Notes: generated by a model not told the origin, from the sequence alone. A DNA stretch of 64,000 nt from Ilex aquifolium (GCA_951799425.1 OX637393.1:21059744-21123743), one strand, 5' to 3'; positions 23,476 to 37,034 are shown, numbered from the stretch's first letter. Numbers and translations: made by a program.

Positions 23476-23781
23476 GCTAGTCCCTAGAAAAATTCATTTT
23501 AAACCACAAGATATAAAACTACGACAAAACCCATTCATACAAGTAAATATTCAAACATTCAAAATGCAAAAATCACATTGCAATTAAAGAAATGGACTTG
23601 GGCAATGATAAAATGAAACAACTGTGGTATTTTTCATTAATCATTCACAAAAGTTCAATACAATGGGTTAGAGTTTCAAAAACAAAACGGCCCAAAATCC
23701 TAGAGGTACTTCTACTAGGCCGACAAAACTAACCCTAACTGTACAACCTAAAATCAAAAGAAACAAAATACAAGAGACATC

Positions 23782-25086
23782 CTAATCATCATCATCGAAA
23801 GCATCCTCATCCTCAGCATCACTCTCGGACTCACTCCCCTCATCCTCATCATCATCATCGTCATCGCCGGACTCTCCCACCTCAACAACCGTAGAAGGTG
23901 CGGGAGCAGAGGTAGATGGTCCAGCTGGAGGCTGCGGAGGTCCACCGGAGATGGGCTCGCCCAGGAAAGTATGTTGGAAGATCCTTGTCACCATCATTGA
24001 CAGCCCATACATAGTAGACTACAAGTCATCCATACGCTGTGACATGGTGCGGGCTGGGGCAGAAGTAGAAGGCCCGACAGAGGATGGCCCTGGTCCTGAT
24101 TCTCTGGCTCTCTCCCCTCCTGTCCTGGCTGCCCTCTTACTGTTGCTCGACTTCCCAATGGCACCAGTCTCAAGGGGTAGCAGCGTGTCATGCGCGTAGG
24201 ACTTAACCTTGCTGTGAGAGCACATCTGTGTGACGAGATTGCCGAAGGGGAGATTCACCTTCGACTTTGCAGCCTTAGAGAACTCCCTCATCTCCTCCCA
24301 TATCAACAGAGTCACATCAATCGCCTTCCCTGTCATAAACGCATGGAGGAGGGCGAGCTTCTCAATATTTGGGCTCTTCACGAAGCCCCAGGGCTTCAAT
24401 TTATAGTGGAGTACTTTGTTCATTACTCCATAAGAGTGCTTAAGGCCATCGACAAGAGTCGTCCCTTTAAAAGTGGTTGGGTCCTCGTAGGTGAGCTGCA
24501 CATAATCGGAGAGTGTTCTACCCCCTTCAACATTGTGTGGGTAGACCGGGGTAGTAGGGGGAGGCCTCTCGTACTTCATTACCGTGGCAATCAACTCAGG
24601 GGTCACCTCAAAAGTCTTCCCCCGCACATTAGTTCTTAACCCACTACCATCCTCGCCAAACACCGATAATTTCTTATAGAACTCTCTACACAACCCCAAA
24701 TTGTAGCCACTCACCTCCTCAAACCAAATACCCAAACCATGTCCCTTGATCACCCTCACCACTTCGTCATTTGGCCCAAGCGAGATCTTGTCCACATACC
24801 TCTCACGCTTGACATTTTTTTCATTGATCATTTGTCTACGTGCGTCGTGTCTCGCTTTCGTCCTTCTCTCCTCCCGATCTCCACTACTCGGGCCCTCCAC
24901 GCTCCTCTTGCAGGATGTAGTGCCTGCGGGTGGTGGGGACTCTAGCCCAGTTCTCTTGGTGCGGGCTATGGTGATCAACAGTGCCCCCAAGCCAAGAATT
25001 TTCAAAATCCACATCAAAAGCCACTCAATGGGCTCAAAAGTATCTAGAGAAGTCTTTCCTAAACGAGCCATAGCACGGGATGTCAA
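23782..25086 (-). pseudogene. post-pol ORF of B2 ('putative plant transposon protein' type)
   Basis: A frame of about 434 codons from 25086 to 23782, interrupted once by TAG at 24019-24021; the same frame continues after it. Features in order: hydrophobic N-terminal stretch (about residues 22-42), basic Arg/Lys segment, YNLGLCREFYKKL, MKYERPPPTTPVYP, KLALLHAFMTGKAID, VNLPFGNLVTQMC, a Ser/Pro-rich linker, and a highly acidic Asp/Glu tail at the C-terminus. A homologue of the element A ORF at 10323-11556. It lies after integrase, the env-like position of Athila elements. I see no clear signal peptide or envelope hallmark, so a surface-protein role is doubtful. Confidence 0.78.
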
Positions 25087-25353
25087 GGTTTTGGAGAAAC
25101 CCTAAAAAAGATTTGAAATTGGGGGAAAAAAGTGAGACCTAGGGTTTTTAGAGATTGTCCACAAATTTCGGCAAAATCAACTCAATAATTAACCCTAATC
25201 AAGAGAAAAGTAAGAATTTAGGGCTTGGGTGAAGTGTTTTTGAAGGTTGGAAGAGAGTAGATGGAGATGAGAGAGTTTGGGAGCTTGAGATTTGGAGGAA
25301 ATGTGAAGGGTTTTTCAAAAAATTCTAACTTAAAACCCTCGTTTTTAGCATTT

Positions 25354-25453
25354 TTGGCAAGACTTTCCGGAAGGTTTTGCTCACTGTTGGGGCACAACTT
25401 TCCAATAATGAAAACCTTCCAGAAGGTCGATGACAACCTTCCGAAAGGTTTTG
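25354..25453 (-). repeat. family B palindrome array, internal (B2)
   Basis: Three decayed copies of ACCTTCCGGAAGGT (TTTCCGGAAGGT near 25365, ACCTTCCAGAAGGT near 25412, ACCTTCCGAAAGGT near 25437), about 270-370 bp upstream of the post-pol ORF. Homologous to 3619-3791 in B1. Confidence 0.83.
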
Positions 25454-25499
25454 CCTTTGCTGCAAAACCATTCATTTGCTCCAAAACTCACATCCAACC

Positions 25500-27387
25500 T
25501 AACTTTTTTCAACTCCAAAACATTTTAACACCTTATCTATGACATCTGACCTACCAAAAACTTGAACCACACATATGAACCACAATTGATTGATCATGCC
25601 CAAAGTCATTTCCGAAATTGCAACATGATTTAAAATTTTGATGTTTTCTAAATACAAGATATGTATTTCTAATTTCAACTACCAAAATGAATATCCAAAA
25701 TGCAACACATAGATTCAAATGATAGGACATTCCTAAATCTATCAAATATCGAAAGTTGAGCAATATTCCCCCACCCTTTAAGCATAAGGCTATGAAACAC
25801 AGTGCTCAAATGCCTGAACTAAGCACACATGAGTATCACCATGGATTTAAATGCTATTCTAGAGTATGCACATACACAATCATTTTTAAACTCGTGTGTG
25901 TGAAATAGACATGTAATTGAAGCATTTACACAACATAGTTCACATTCACTTTGGCTATCCAAATTAAGCTTCGATGCAACCTCACTAAAGGTGTCTCTCA
26001 ACAATGAATCACACTATAGTTATCCTGATATGCTCTTCATGTGTATATGTGAGATGAAATCTTGTCCACAAAATGAAGTATGCTCACATATAATCTAAAA
26101 ATGAAGTATGCATAATAATGAAACAACCTTGGCATAATCTCATGAAAGGAATGCTAGGGCATTAGATAGCAAAATCAACCTTTCTTTTTCTTTAAAAGTA
26201 TGCTATCCCCATGCTTTCTCTAGATCATTTAGGACTTTCAAGGGTTATAATGGGGTCTTGGGGTGATATTTAGGGAAAAGAAATGAAGGATATAGGATAA
26301 CAAAGAGGGTTGTTCCAAGTGCACGACATTTATTTCAAAAAGATCTCCCTTTTTATGGGATTTTCAGTCTACACCATCACTTCACTCTTTATTTCTCTTT
26401 CTTCTTTTCCTTTAAATTCTCCTTTTTTCTTTGATCATTCTATCTTCTTTATCCCCTTTTCTTGGATTCATCATTCTTTTTCATTCAACATATGAATTCC
26501 ATATTCATCATCCCTTTTGTTGGGTTTCCACATCACCATTCCTTCTCTTTTCATGTTCAATCATGGTCAACTCTCGGAACAACCAAGGTGTGGTAAATTT
26601 TTATCATTTTTCACTGGCTTGGTTAAATGTGTGGCATGGAAACGAATTTTTAACAAGGCTCAAACATGGCACTAGGGACGATTTCACAAGAACAAGGCTA
26701 AGGCTCAAAATAAATCAAGGACGGCCTAAGATCATTTCTAGATAGGCATGGGGGAACATTGTACATATTAAGACAAAGTCAATCAACTACCCCAAATGCA
26801 CCTAACCAAAACAAGCATAATGAGATTATTGAACAAATTTGGAATTTGAAAAATTGTTCCTTGAGTAAATGTAAGTTTCCTCCAACAAGGATTGACATTA
26901 AAGCTCACATGGGTTCTTATTCATCTCCACTATTCATGTCAAACACTAAAATGTGAACTCAATTCGTAAATTGCCAAAATTACAGGTTCATGGTGCACTT
27001 ATGGTTGAGTTCAAAAGCAAACACATATGCGATACTCAAGCATATGATGAACTTCTATAATGTGCTCATGTATTCAAAATTCAAAGCAAAGATCAATCAT
27101 ATCAATAAACTCATAACACTCTAAATGGGGGAATACAAATCAACATTCAGCTATTTTTTTTACAAAAATTTTCAAAATTTTCACATATTTCAACTATTCT
27201 TAAACAAAAATTTGTAGATCATGTAAACAGTGAATTTCACCACAAAAATTTAGTATTATCAACAAAAAATTTCCACAAACATTGGTGTATCATACAAATG
27301 GTGCACCTTACCCTTCAACTTGATTCGTGCATTGTCCTCAATGCAACAAAAAAATTATGATATGCAATGAAGGACTATTGAGTAGGG
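25500..27387 (-). other. Athila spacer of B2
   Basis: No gene. Holds TTGAGGACAATGCACG near 27335 (minus strand) and the long spacer that in B1 occupies 4000-5470. Short frames here do not resemble any family. Confidence 0.65.
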
Positions 27388-27933
27388 TTAGAGAACACCT
27401 CGCACTTGAGGTTTGACAAAAACACCAATATCAGCAGCTAAGAAAGAAAACACTATATGCAAAAGATAAAGTAAGTAAGCATAAACAGTTAAAGTAAGTA
27501 AAAATGACTGTACACTAAAGACTATAAAAACAGGATAGACCGGATCCATCAATTCTTCCTCCACCCCTTGACTTTCAAAACTCTCAAAAAATGGTTTAAG
27601 TCTTTGGCCATTGACCTTGAATGTCTTGTCATCCTTGGGGTTGGTGATTTCCACAGCTCCATTGGGGTAGGCCACCTTGACAAGATAGGGGCTATCCCAA
27701 CAAGATCGGAGTTTCCCTTGAAAGATAGAGAGACGAGAGTTGTACAAGAGCACTTTTTGTCCAGGTTCAAATGATTTCCTTGAAATGGATTTGTCATGAA
27801 AGATTTTAGCTCTCTCTTTTGAAATTTTTGAACTCTCATACGCATCTCTACGAATCTCCTCTAATTCATTCATTTCTATCTTCATATTCTCTTCGACCAT
27901 TCTCAAATTGAAGTTCAAGATCTTGACCATCAA
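27388..27933 (-). pseudogene. B2 integrase C-terminus (Athila type)
   Basis: A 181-codon frame whose first two thirds is the end of an Athila integrase: NELEEIRRDAYESSKI, SFEPGQKVLLYNSRL, FQGKLRSCWDSPYLVK and FKVNGQRLKPFFES. The catalytic core is absent; homology stops at about 27935, close to a repeated ACAACTTCCCCATTT phrase (also at 28022). The C-terminal third is hydrophobic and of unknown meaning. Confidence 0.85.
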
Positions 27934-28079
27934 GACAACAACTTCCCCATTTATTGTCTTTTTATATTTTGTGTCTCTCGTGTTTGTATGACGATGTTCA
28001 TTCCATACACAATTTTAGTGCACAACTTCCCCATTTGACATTCAGGGGAGCAATTTCAAGATAGTCACAACCCAGCCAA

Positions 28080-28270
28080 TTTCCACGAACTGTTGCAGCA
28101 CCTGCAAAATTGAATCGCCGCATTTTTGCCATTTCTGAAAAAGCAAGACAATCGCAGCACTGACATATAAAATATCCATAATTTTTTCTAGTTCCAAGAA
28201 AAGCTATAGGACAGTAACAGCACCGGCCAATTAAAATGTCGTAATTTTTGTTAGTTCCAAAAGAACCGCA
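28080..28270. repeat. three diverged ~60-bp tandem units
   Basis: Successive blocks read GCAGCACC-N-CGCATTTTTGCC, GCAGCACTG-N-CATAATTTTTTC-N-AGTTCCAAGAA and ACAGCACCGG-N-CGTAATTTTTGT-N-AGTTCCAAAAGAA. They produce a Cys-rich repeat in one minus frame (27998-28297), which I do not take as a gene. Confidence 0.5.
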
Positions 28271-28299
28271 TTCTATGCAAATCAATTCATTGTTCAATT

Positions 28300-29330
28300 C
28301 AAGTTGAACACTTATTCCACATGTACGTGTACCAATTTCAGTTTACCAATTTGAGGGGAGTGTTGCACAGGATCAAATCAAGCTGCCAGACTTGAAGACA
28401 AACAGTCGTAGGAGCCGAAAGGTCGTCATCGGCATTTATGTCAAGAAAGACTTTTGTACCATTCTCACAGACAAATCTCCCATTTAGTCTGTTTATCAAT
28501 AAAGTGGAAGTCCGGATAATTGTGTCTTGGATGCAGACCTGAAGGCCAAATCACGTAAATTTTTGTGTCTTTTATCTTCCCTTATTTTTTATCTTTGATC
28601 TCTCCCTATCCAAAATTTAACACAAATGTTGTAAATACTTATACTTAAAAGTCTTCAAAAGTACATGCTTATACTTGTCAATAAAAAAGATGGCTACTGT
28701 GTGTGTTCTAATTTTCACTAACTTGAAAACAGGTTCATTAGTGGAGTTGAAGCCCAACAAATGGTTGGAAGAGTGTATTTTAGGTGCTTTAGCTGTTAGA
28801 AAGCCGGTTCGATTCTTTAGCCTATTTTCGGTAACGTCCCTCTCTTTTAGCAGGAATTTTCTACTGATCAGTTGTTCATTTTAAAAGTTCGGAGTCCGGT
28901 TGGGTATTGAAATATCATTTTTTAACTATGTACCCCTACTTTTCATCCAATAAAATTTTTAACATTTTATTACTCAATAATGATTACAAATTATCTAACT
29001 AAAAATCAATGGTCAAAGATGAATTGCTATACAGTTTAACCTAAAGTTGTGGTGCTTTTGTTTTTGTTTATCAGTGGGAGTGTGCGTTTGTGTATAATGT
29101 TATCAGCGTGTATGCTTGTCAGTGTATGCAAGTGTGTTATTATTCTAAGATTGGTTATCAATTGTCTACGGCTTTCACCCAATCCATTTTAACCGAACGC
29201 GTTACTTATAAGGCGTATTAAGCGGGCAAAAATAAAATGGGATTGCACAACAACCACCTCGTTTTAATCCGCCAAACCCGCCACATGCCACTGCTATACT
29301 ACCAGATTAGATTCCCGCAGTTAATGGTCT
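28300..29330. other. intergenic, nothing recognised
   Basis: No coding, repeat or RNA signal that I can support. The stretch 28330-28560 looks like part of an unidentified LTR-type repeat. Confidence 0.4.
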
Positions 29331-29349
29331 CTACTTTGTCAGTGCGCCT

Positions 29350-29723
29350 TCTTTAAAACATTGTGTCTCAGAGAATAGGTTCATTTCACACATCAAAATT
29401 GCTCTCGAGACAGCATGCATTTCAACATCTTTGGCATCAAATAGCTTTCAACAAATCGAAAACTTAAACTTCATCAAGATGTGCAAAGATTAAGATACAT
29501 TCAGAAGGTTACTGTGTCACTAACGACCTGTACTATTCTGTGAGAGTGTTACAACAAAATATGGGAAGAAAATGTTATCCCAAAGCTTCTGACTAGGGGG
29601 ATTCTTCTACACCTTTCATTTTTCTTCTCTGCCTATCCTTCAAGAATTAAAATATAATGTTGATTTCTTTCAGTAATAGCAACCAGGACCTTTAAGATGA
29701 TAATGAATTCAATATGTTAGCCC
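29350..29723 (-). other. probable 3' UTR of PECT1-like gene
   Basis: Unique-looking, AT-rich sequence directly downstream of the PECT1-like stop codon. The end point is a guess. Confidence 0.35.
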
Positions 29724-29795
29724 TCAATCTCCTGAGACATATTGCTTCTCAGCATAATATTTCTTCTCGCTAGCTTCCTTCTTGGTATTGCGTAT
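29724..29795 (-). CDS. PECT1: PECT1-like last exon
   Basis: 72 bp starting in phase 0 after a CTGCAG acceptor, encoding IRNTKKEASEKKYYAEKQ and ending with SGD and TGA. This basic and acidic tail with KKYY is the conserved plant PECT C-terminus. Confidence 0.93.
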   Translation of the reverse strand: MRNTKKEASEKKYYAEKQYVSGD

Positions 29796-30486
29796 CTGCA
29801 GAAGCAGTTGCACATTAGTACTAGTACATACCAAGTCCAAATGAGTATAATTTGAATAGGCAGTCCACCATGAGGTGGCCAAAACAACAGAAAATCAAAC
29901 ATAAAATGGTGTCCAACATATATCAAACACACGCCACTGAGGACAGGATATTTTTTTATCTTGGCTTTTAAGTGAACCATTCAAGAAAAATTGATAAAGA
30001 GTTGCAAAAACATGAGAATTTATCAGAAAAAAAAGAAAGAAAGAAAGAAAGATGTGATTAAACCCCCCCCACCACAACACCCACCTGGGGTACTTGAAGG
30101 TACAATAGTAGCGGTAGATGACAATAATAATAAGCACCAGCAAATTTTGAAAGTATGATGAGATCTTAAATACACTAATAATTCTGAATTCGCATCTAGA
30201 GTTGGCCCATAACCATACATGGATGCAACCTGAAAAAATGTATATAAAATCATCTTGATGCTTAATGTTTCTGCATGCACTCATAAAAAATGTTAATCAA
30301 TCTACAGACACAGGATGTCGATAGAAGTTACATAACGTTTTTTTTTTTTTGAACCAATAAGTTACATAACGTCAGACCACTTATTCAATCAATCTTCGGA
30401 TTTATTAATTTGTGAAAAACCACTCATCCAGCAAGGCAGAAACTTGGGAAAACATGCCTATAAAGCGGGAGGATTATGAACGATAC

Positions 30487-30609
30487 CAAGTAAATCTGAT
30501 GATTGGTGGTTATCCTTTGGGCTACCAAAGTGGTAGTAATATCTTTTGGGCTCTCAAGCATTCGGAAAATTCCCATGGTCTTAGGAACTGCATAGGGATC
30601 AGTCTCACT
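30487..30609 (-). CDS. PECT1: PECT1-like penultimate exon
   Basis: 123 bp, 41 codons in phase 0, from an AATGCAG acceptor to a GTATCG donor. Encodes DPYAVPKTMGIFRMLESP and ITTTLVAQRI, matching the conserved block near the end of the second domain. LVAQRITTNHQIYL differs from the more usual I-I-R-R-I-V-x-N-H-E-A-Y pattern of plant PECTs. Confidence 0.93.
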
Positions 30610-30715
30610 CTGCATTACACAAGTTTTCAAGAAAAAAAAAATGATCCTTAGATGTGAGATGGCAGCTAGAAATGATTACAGATTACATCCAAAACTTGAA
30701 GTACATTACATTCAC

Positions 30716-30775
30716 CAAAGAGTTGCTCTCAGAAACTGTCCCACGCACAACCAGAGAGATGTTGAAAGTTGTAAT
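30716..30775 (-). CDS. PECT1: PECT1-like exon (ITTFNISLVV)
   Basis: 60 bp, 20 codons in phase 0, from a GAAACAG acceptor to a GTGAAT donor: ITTFNISLVVRGTVSE and four more residues. Arg replaces the His common before GT in plant homologues (rice has Gln), so the position is variable. Confidence 0.92.
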
Positions 30776-31375
30776 CTGTTTCATGTGAATATATACATAT
30801 ATATCAATTCAAAGAAATAAAAGAAATCAGAAGTAATAATTGTAAGTGAATGCGGATGACAAAAACATGTGTTAGCATCAAGATACTGCGATAAAGAAAT
30901 ATAATGTTTTCAGAAATGCAAAACGACACCTGTACAAGAAAATAATGCATCGAAAGTGTGGGGCTGGAGAAGGGGGCTGGGGAGGGAAAGAGAACAAGAG
31001 GGGAAAAATATTAATACCATGTCTGTTAATCAATTTATATAAGGAACCACCAACATCCAAAGAGATAACTGGTGGGGAAACTTAGGTTCATCATATAGCT
31101 GTTTAAGAAGGGCATTCTTTTTTGGCAAACCAGAGTCACCCAGAAGATGCTCTTACCCTTCATGTTCCAAAATACCAAGTTTGATGTTATCGTAGGCCTC
31201 TTCCTATTTCTTACCTCAGTTCAGAAGTTCAAAAGAAGAAAGGTGAAAATAGGGAAATCAGAGTTGGTTGCAATTTAATAACTCATAAACATAGAAGTTT
31301 TTAGGAAAAGATATTAGAGAGAAACCCACAAAATATAACACCAAACTTGCTTAGGATATATTTACTTAGTTCTAT

Positions 31376-31546
31376 TAAAAAATGGGCAACCTAGTGCATG
31401 AGACTGCCGCCACTTCAGAGTCAAGAGTCACATGTACGCAGCGTCACCCCTGCATGCGAAGAGGCTGTTTTCAAGGCTCGAACCCTTAACTTCCAGATCT
31501 CAACGAAGCAACCTTATTGCTGTGCTAAACCCCACCCTCTATATGC
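31376..31546 (-). mobile_element. Au-like SINE
   Basis: On the minus strand it has a tRNA-like 5' part with the pol III B box GGGTTCGAGCCTTG (about 31475-31488), then the diagnostic CAGCCTCTTCGCATGCAGGG and CTGCGTACA phrases of the Au family, a TTGCCC end and a short T run. Flanked by AGTTCTAT on both sides (31368-31375 and 31547-31554). It lies in the 4.2-kb intron of the PECT1-like gene. Confidence 0.88.
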
Positions 31547-31661
31547 AGTTCTATCCTTTATCAAATTAATTCCAATACAGCAATATCAAACAGAAAATAG
31601 AGAATTGGTGCATTCGAACAGTTCAAAATTCACATCATTATATATAGGATATATGGATATA

Positions 31662-33759
31662 CTATGAAACACGGATACTTCGTCAAGATCGACGTATCTG
31701 TATCGGATATCATATCGAATATGATACTCGTCGGATATTCAAGCATACATAACACACCAAACATATCCAAAAATAAATAAATATATGGATACTCGCATAT
31801 ATTTCTATATGCATAGAAGTATGTGTAATATTTAATTTTAATCTTTACCTCTTCCTTTCGCATTTCACATACAATACAATACGTCAACAATATGACTTTG
31901 AAGACACATGGATGTTTTCCAAATATTATTCACTACCACATGTCCAAAAAATATAAATGAGTTGATTACACTATAATCTTACCAACAAATACTTGTAAGC
32001 AAACAATCTAGTTAAATGTTGGTTCTTATTTAATAATGTTCACTTTGTAGATGTACTATAATGAGATAATAGAAGACTTTTTGAAAATAAAAAATTGTTA
32101 ATGTTGTTTATTATTTTATTAAAGAATACTTAAAAATTATAGCCATCAAGTCATTACATAATAGTACAAATATAAGATACTAGTCATTACCCGTGCCTGA
32201 AGGCACTATACAACAAATAAAAAAAATCCTAAACAATTATCCAAATTTAAAAGGAATGGCCTAAAATATTCATATTAATTCTTATTTTAAAATGACTCAA
32301 AATATATAGTTGACCGTATCCTCCATATTAATGAAACTTTTATAAAAATATATAAAATCTTCTCAAAACAACACCATATATATATATTTGCCTCTTAAAA
32401 AAAATACTAATATAACCCATTGAAATTTACAATCTTTAAGCAATAAATAAAATCTTACTCATTTATAAGACTCACGAATTTATGACCTCTACTACTACTC
32501 AATCCAATAATAAAATATAATTATAAACTCAACCACCATATTTTCAATCCACCTTATCCTCATGTAATAAATGCCCCAAGTAAAAAAAAATACTAATAGA
32601 ACACAATTAAATGCACAATCTTTAAGTGATAAATAAAATCAACAAAATCTTACTTATATATAAAACTCATGAATTTATCGCCACCATCACCATTCAACCG
32701 CAAATGACACAATATAATTATAAATTTAATCACTAAATGTCCAATCCTCCATATATAAATATACACTGAAATACACACACATTTCTTTTTTGGTTACCAA
32801 CAAACTCTTCTAACCAATAGGTGCTTAAGTTTTTAAGATAAAATAATAATAAATTAATGTTTAATTAAAAAAAGGGTAAAAATCATGGACATCTCTTGAG
32901 TTTTGACAATATTACACGGGCACCTTCAGACATTTTATAAATAACACAAAGACCCCTTGAAGTTTGAATTCATTGCACGGAGACCCCCTCTGTCTACCTT
33001 CCTTAATGTTGCTAATGAAAATTGATAATTTCATCCCCAAAAAATTTATTATTTTTACAATTTCCCTTATCCAAATTTAGTAAAAAAAAATTAAAAATTT
33101 AATAAAATCAAATAAAATTTGATTTAGTACCCAAAAAATTGATATAATTTAGTATTCCAAAAAATTGATTAAATGAATTTAATTCGACAAAGTTTAATAT
33201 AACTTGGAAAAAAATAAATGTCAATTTTTTAATAAACTTATATATTGATTTACAATCTAAGGTTTACTTCGTGTTAAATATTATTTGATGTTTATAGTCA
33301 ATGTGCTATTTTTTATTTATATTAAGTGTTATTTACAAATTAAAAAGCAAGTGGCAAAATACATATCGTCATATATATAAAAAATTTAAATTAGTTTCAT
33401 GAAATAAATAATTGCATAAGATGTTGTTTTATTTGTTTTATGGAGTAAATAATAACAAAATCAACATTGGAGAAATAATAAAAAAAGATAATAGTATGAG
33501 AGAGAATATAAGATAGATAGATAGATACAAAGAGTTTTATGACAAATGGGAGTCTTAGAATTGTAAAATGAATTTAAGTCTAATTAGGACCATCCGATCA
33601 AAACGATTTGAGCCGCGAAAAGCTAAAGACAAAGAAATCTAGCTACTTTATTATATAGATACATTTTAGTAGACGTATCCTATTTTTTAGGGTTTTGTTG
33701 TATCGTCATATCTGTATCGTATCGTACCCGTATCTCGTATCCGTATCCGTGCTTCCTAG
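31662..33759. mobile_element. 2.1-kb non-autonomous hAT-like element
   Basis: Terminal inverted repeats CTATGAAACACGGATAC (31662-31678) and, at the other end, the complement of CTAGGAAGCACGGATAC (33743-33759). The 8-bp flanks TGGATATA and TGTATATA match at seven positions. Subterminal GTATCGGATA and CGTATCCGTATC motifs repeat inwards. The AT-rich interior has no ORF and starts, near 32180, a possible nested element (TTACCCGTGCCTGAAGGCAC). Confidence 0.75.
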
Positions 33760-35145
<1,386 letters not shown>

Positions 35146-35394
35146 TTATTATTTCTCCTCATTCCTTCCTATTATTCAAAAGTGCATGAAAGACAAAAAT
35201 GATGATGCCGCTACTTAATTGTTATTACCCTTATTATGGCTGGCTAGAATCAAATTACCATGATAACAAAACTATACCATCACCCAGAATACTAAGAGAA
35301 GTAACAATACCATCATTATCTATACCATGCTGGGGAAAGTGTTGAACTAACCACAAAGAACAGGAAGCTCTGACATGATTATGGATGACAATAC

Positions 35395-35462
35395 CTGACA
35401 GTCTGGTCAGCATAAATTCCAACAAGCAGAAAATCTCCAAGTTGCCGTGCACTTTTGAGGAT
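35395..35462 (-). CDS. PECT1: PECT1-like exon (ILKSARQLGDFLLVGIY)
   Basis: 68 bp (22 codons plus two bases), from an ATGTCAG acceptor to a GTATTG donor. Encodes ILKSARQLGDFLLVGIYADQ, the Rossmann strand after the HxGH motif. Its upstream neighbour lies 17.35 kb away. Confidence 0.94.
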
Positions 35463-36591
35463 CTGACATGTACAAAAACAGTCGCTTGTTGACATACTTC
35501 ATAAATCATAGGGAGAAAAGAATAAGTTTCCTTGATACAATCTAAGTTATAAGAAAATGATGACAGGACAAGGGACAAGACTGCCAATAAAATAATTTAT
35601 CAAAACAAGAAAAAGAAAACGATTACAAGAAAACAAGGCCATGTGTCAAATGATGAATAGGGCTGAATACAAATCCATGCCTTCTTAGGCAACTCTGTTA
35701 TTGAGAGTCCCAATATGATGAACTCAGAAAACCAAAAAAAAAACACACACATGAATTCCAGCACTGCTATTTCTAATGGTTAATAATTCACTTCAATGCA
35801 TTTATAGAGGCTGGATTCGAGGACAAAATTTGAACACCCAGAACTTCAGAAATAAATCGATACATGCAAGTGTTTGCAGGTGTGATATTGTTGGAGGGAT
35901 ACCCACTCTTTCAAACATCCATTTGAAAGCCCAGCCCTAAACACTCATCTCAGTCAAGGCTTCAGGCTATATTGTGCTCATAGATATAGAACAGTGTAAA
36001 AGCACAAAAATAAGCACCCAGTTTAGATGGTCCCCATTGATGGGGTCTAAGAAGTACGGACACGGACACAACACGACACGACGCGGACATGTCAATTTTC
36101 AAAAAAGTAGGATATAGACACGTTGAATAATATGTTTTATTTTATTTTTTAATATGACTATAATAAAACCTAACATTTTTTCCAATCGAATTAGGTATTA
36201 AATCATACAAATCACAACATAATCATCCATCCATCACAAAACAGCAAAGCCATAAATTAAAAACTAAACGTTCCAGAATAAGCACAACAAAAGCACTGAT
36301 TACTCTATGTAGTCATCATTCGACATTCCTGATATAACCTTTTGACATCATAATAATAAACATCCAACACTTGAAACGTTTACACATAAACCATAACCAA
36401 AACAATTGTTCATCCCTTAAAACAAAAAAGTTCTACTCGAACCATCATGATTAGACATAATTTGCATTATCACCAACACCACGTAGAACACCACCATCAT
36501 CAGTAAAGACCATGGCCTATAACTCGGGTTCATCAAGTGAAAGTTGTGCAACCTCAAGCTCTCCCACATCATCCAATGAATCAAATGCATC

Positions 36592-37034
36592 TCAGGCAAA
36601 ATTCCACATCTTGGTTTCTCCATGCATATATGAGGTTCTTCTCGATAGAAAACGGAGATTGCTAAGCTTTGGTGTCATCTTGTTCCTTCTCACAGAGTGC
36701 ACAAAAAAATAAGTTCTCCAATTCCTATCACAACATGATGAAGAAGAAGGTCGCAAAAGTAGCTTTAAAGCTAGACTTTGAAGCAAAGGTGCACTTGCGC
36801 CATGCGTGACCCACCAATTTTTAGGATCCATACCATAACGATCATGAATAGAGTCAATATCCCCAAATTCTTCTGACTTCGTTGAGAAATTAACGAATTC
36901 CTCATTTGCCTTTGTACAATCCTCTGGAGTAGAATAATATTTTCTCAAGCATTTCACTTTTTCTCGAGAAACCTCCACATCTTTGTTGGGATGAATTCGA
37001 TTAAGACCCTCATGAAGCCATTGCGTGCTAAAGT
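36592..37034 (-). pseudogene. hAT transposase, C-terminal dimerisation part
   Basis: Encodes WLHEGLNRIHPNKDVEVSRE, EEFGDIDSIHDRYGMDPKNW, then ALKLLLRPSSSSCCDRNW, the C-terminal dimerisation motif of plant hAT (DUF659-type) transposases. It continues the transposase at 39905-40683 and 41985-42335, but the middle (about 200 residues) is lost and a chromovirus composite starts at 37035. Target DNA would be bound by the BED finger in the other fragment. Confidence 0.82.

Larger units (their letters stand above)
19989..27940 (-). mobile_element. B2: 5'-truncated Athila-like element
   Basis: Minus-strand order: integrase C-terminus (27933-27388), GAGGACAATG mark (about 27335), spacer, palindrome array (25453-25354), post-pol ORF (25086-23782), polypurine tract, 3' LTR (23455-19989). 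The 5' LTR, gag and most of pol are gone; homology stops at about 27940. The 3' LTR contains a later solo LTR of family A. Confidence 0.85.

Noticed and set aside
27998..28297. Cys-rich 99-codon frame on the minus strand
   Set aside because: Explained by the diverged 60-bp tandem units; no zinc-finger spacing is consistent.
32180..33665. Possible Helitron or other element nested inside the 2.1-kb hAT-like element
   Set aside because: TTACCCGTGCCTGAAGGCAC at the left looks suggestive, but I could not find a matching 3' hairpin with CTRR end or inverted termini.
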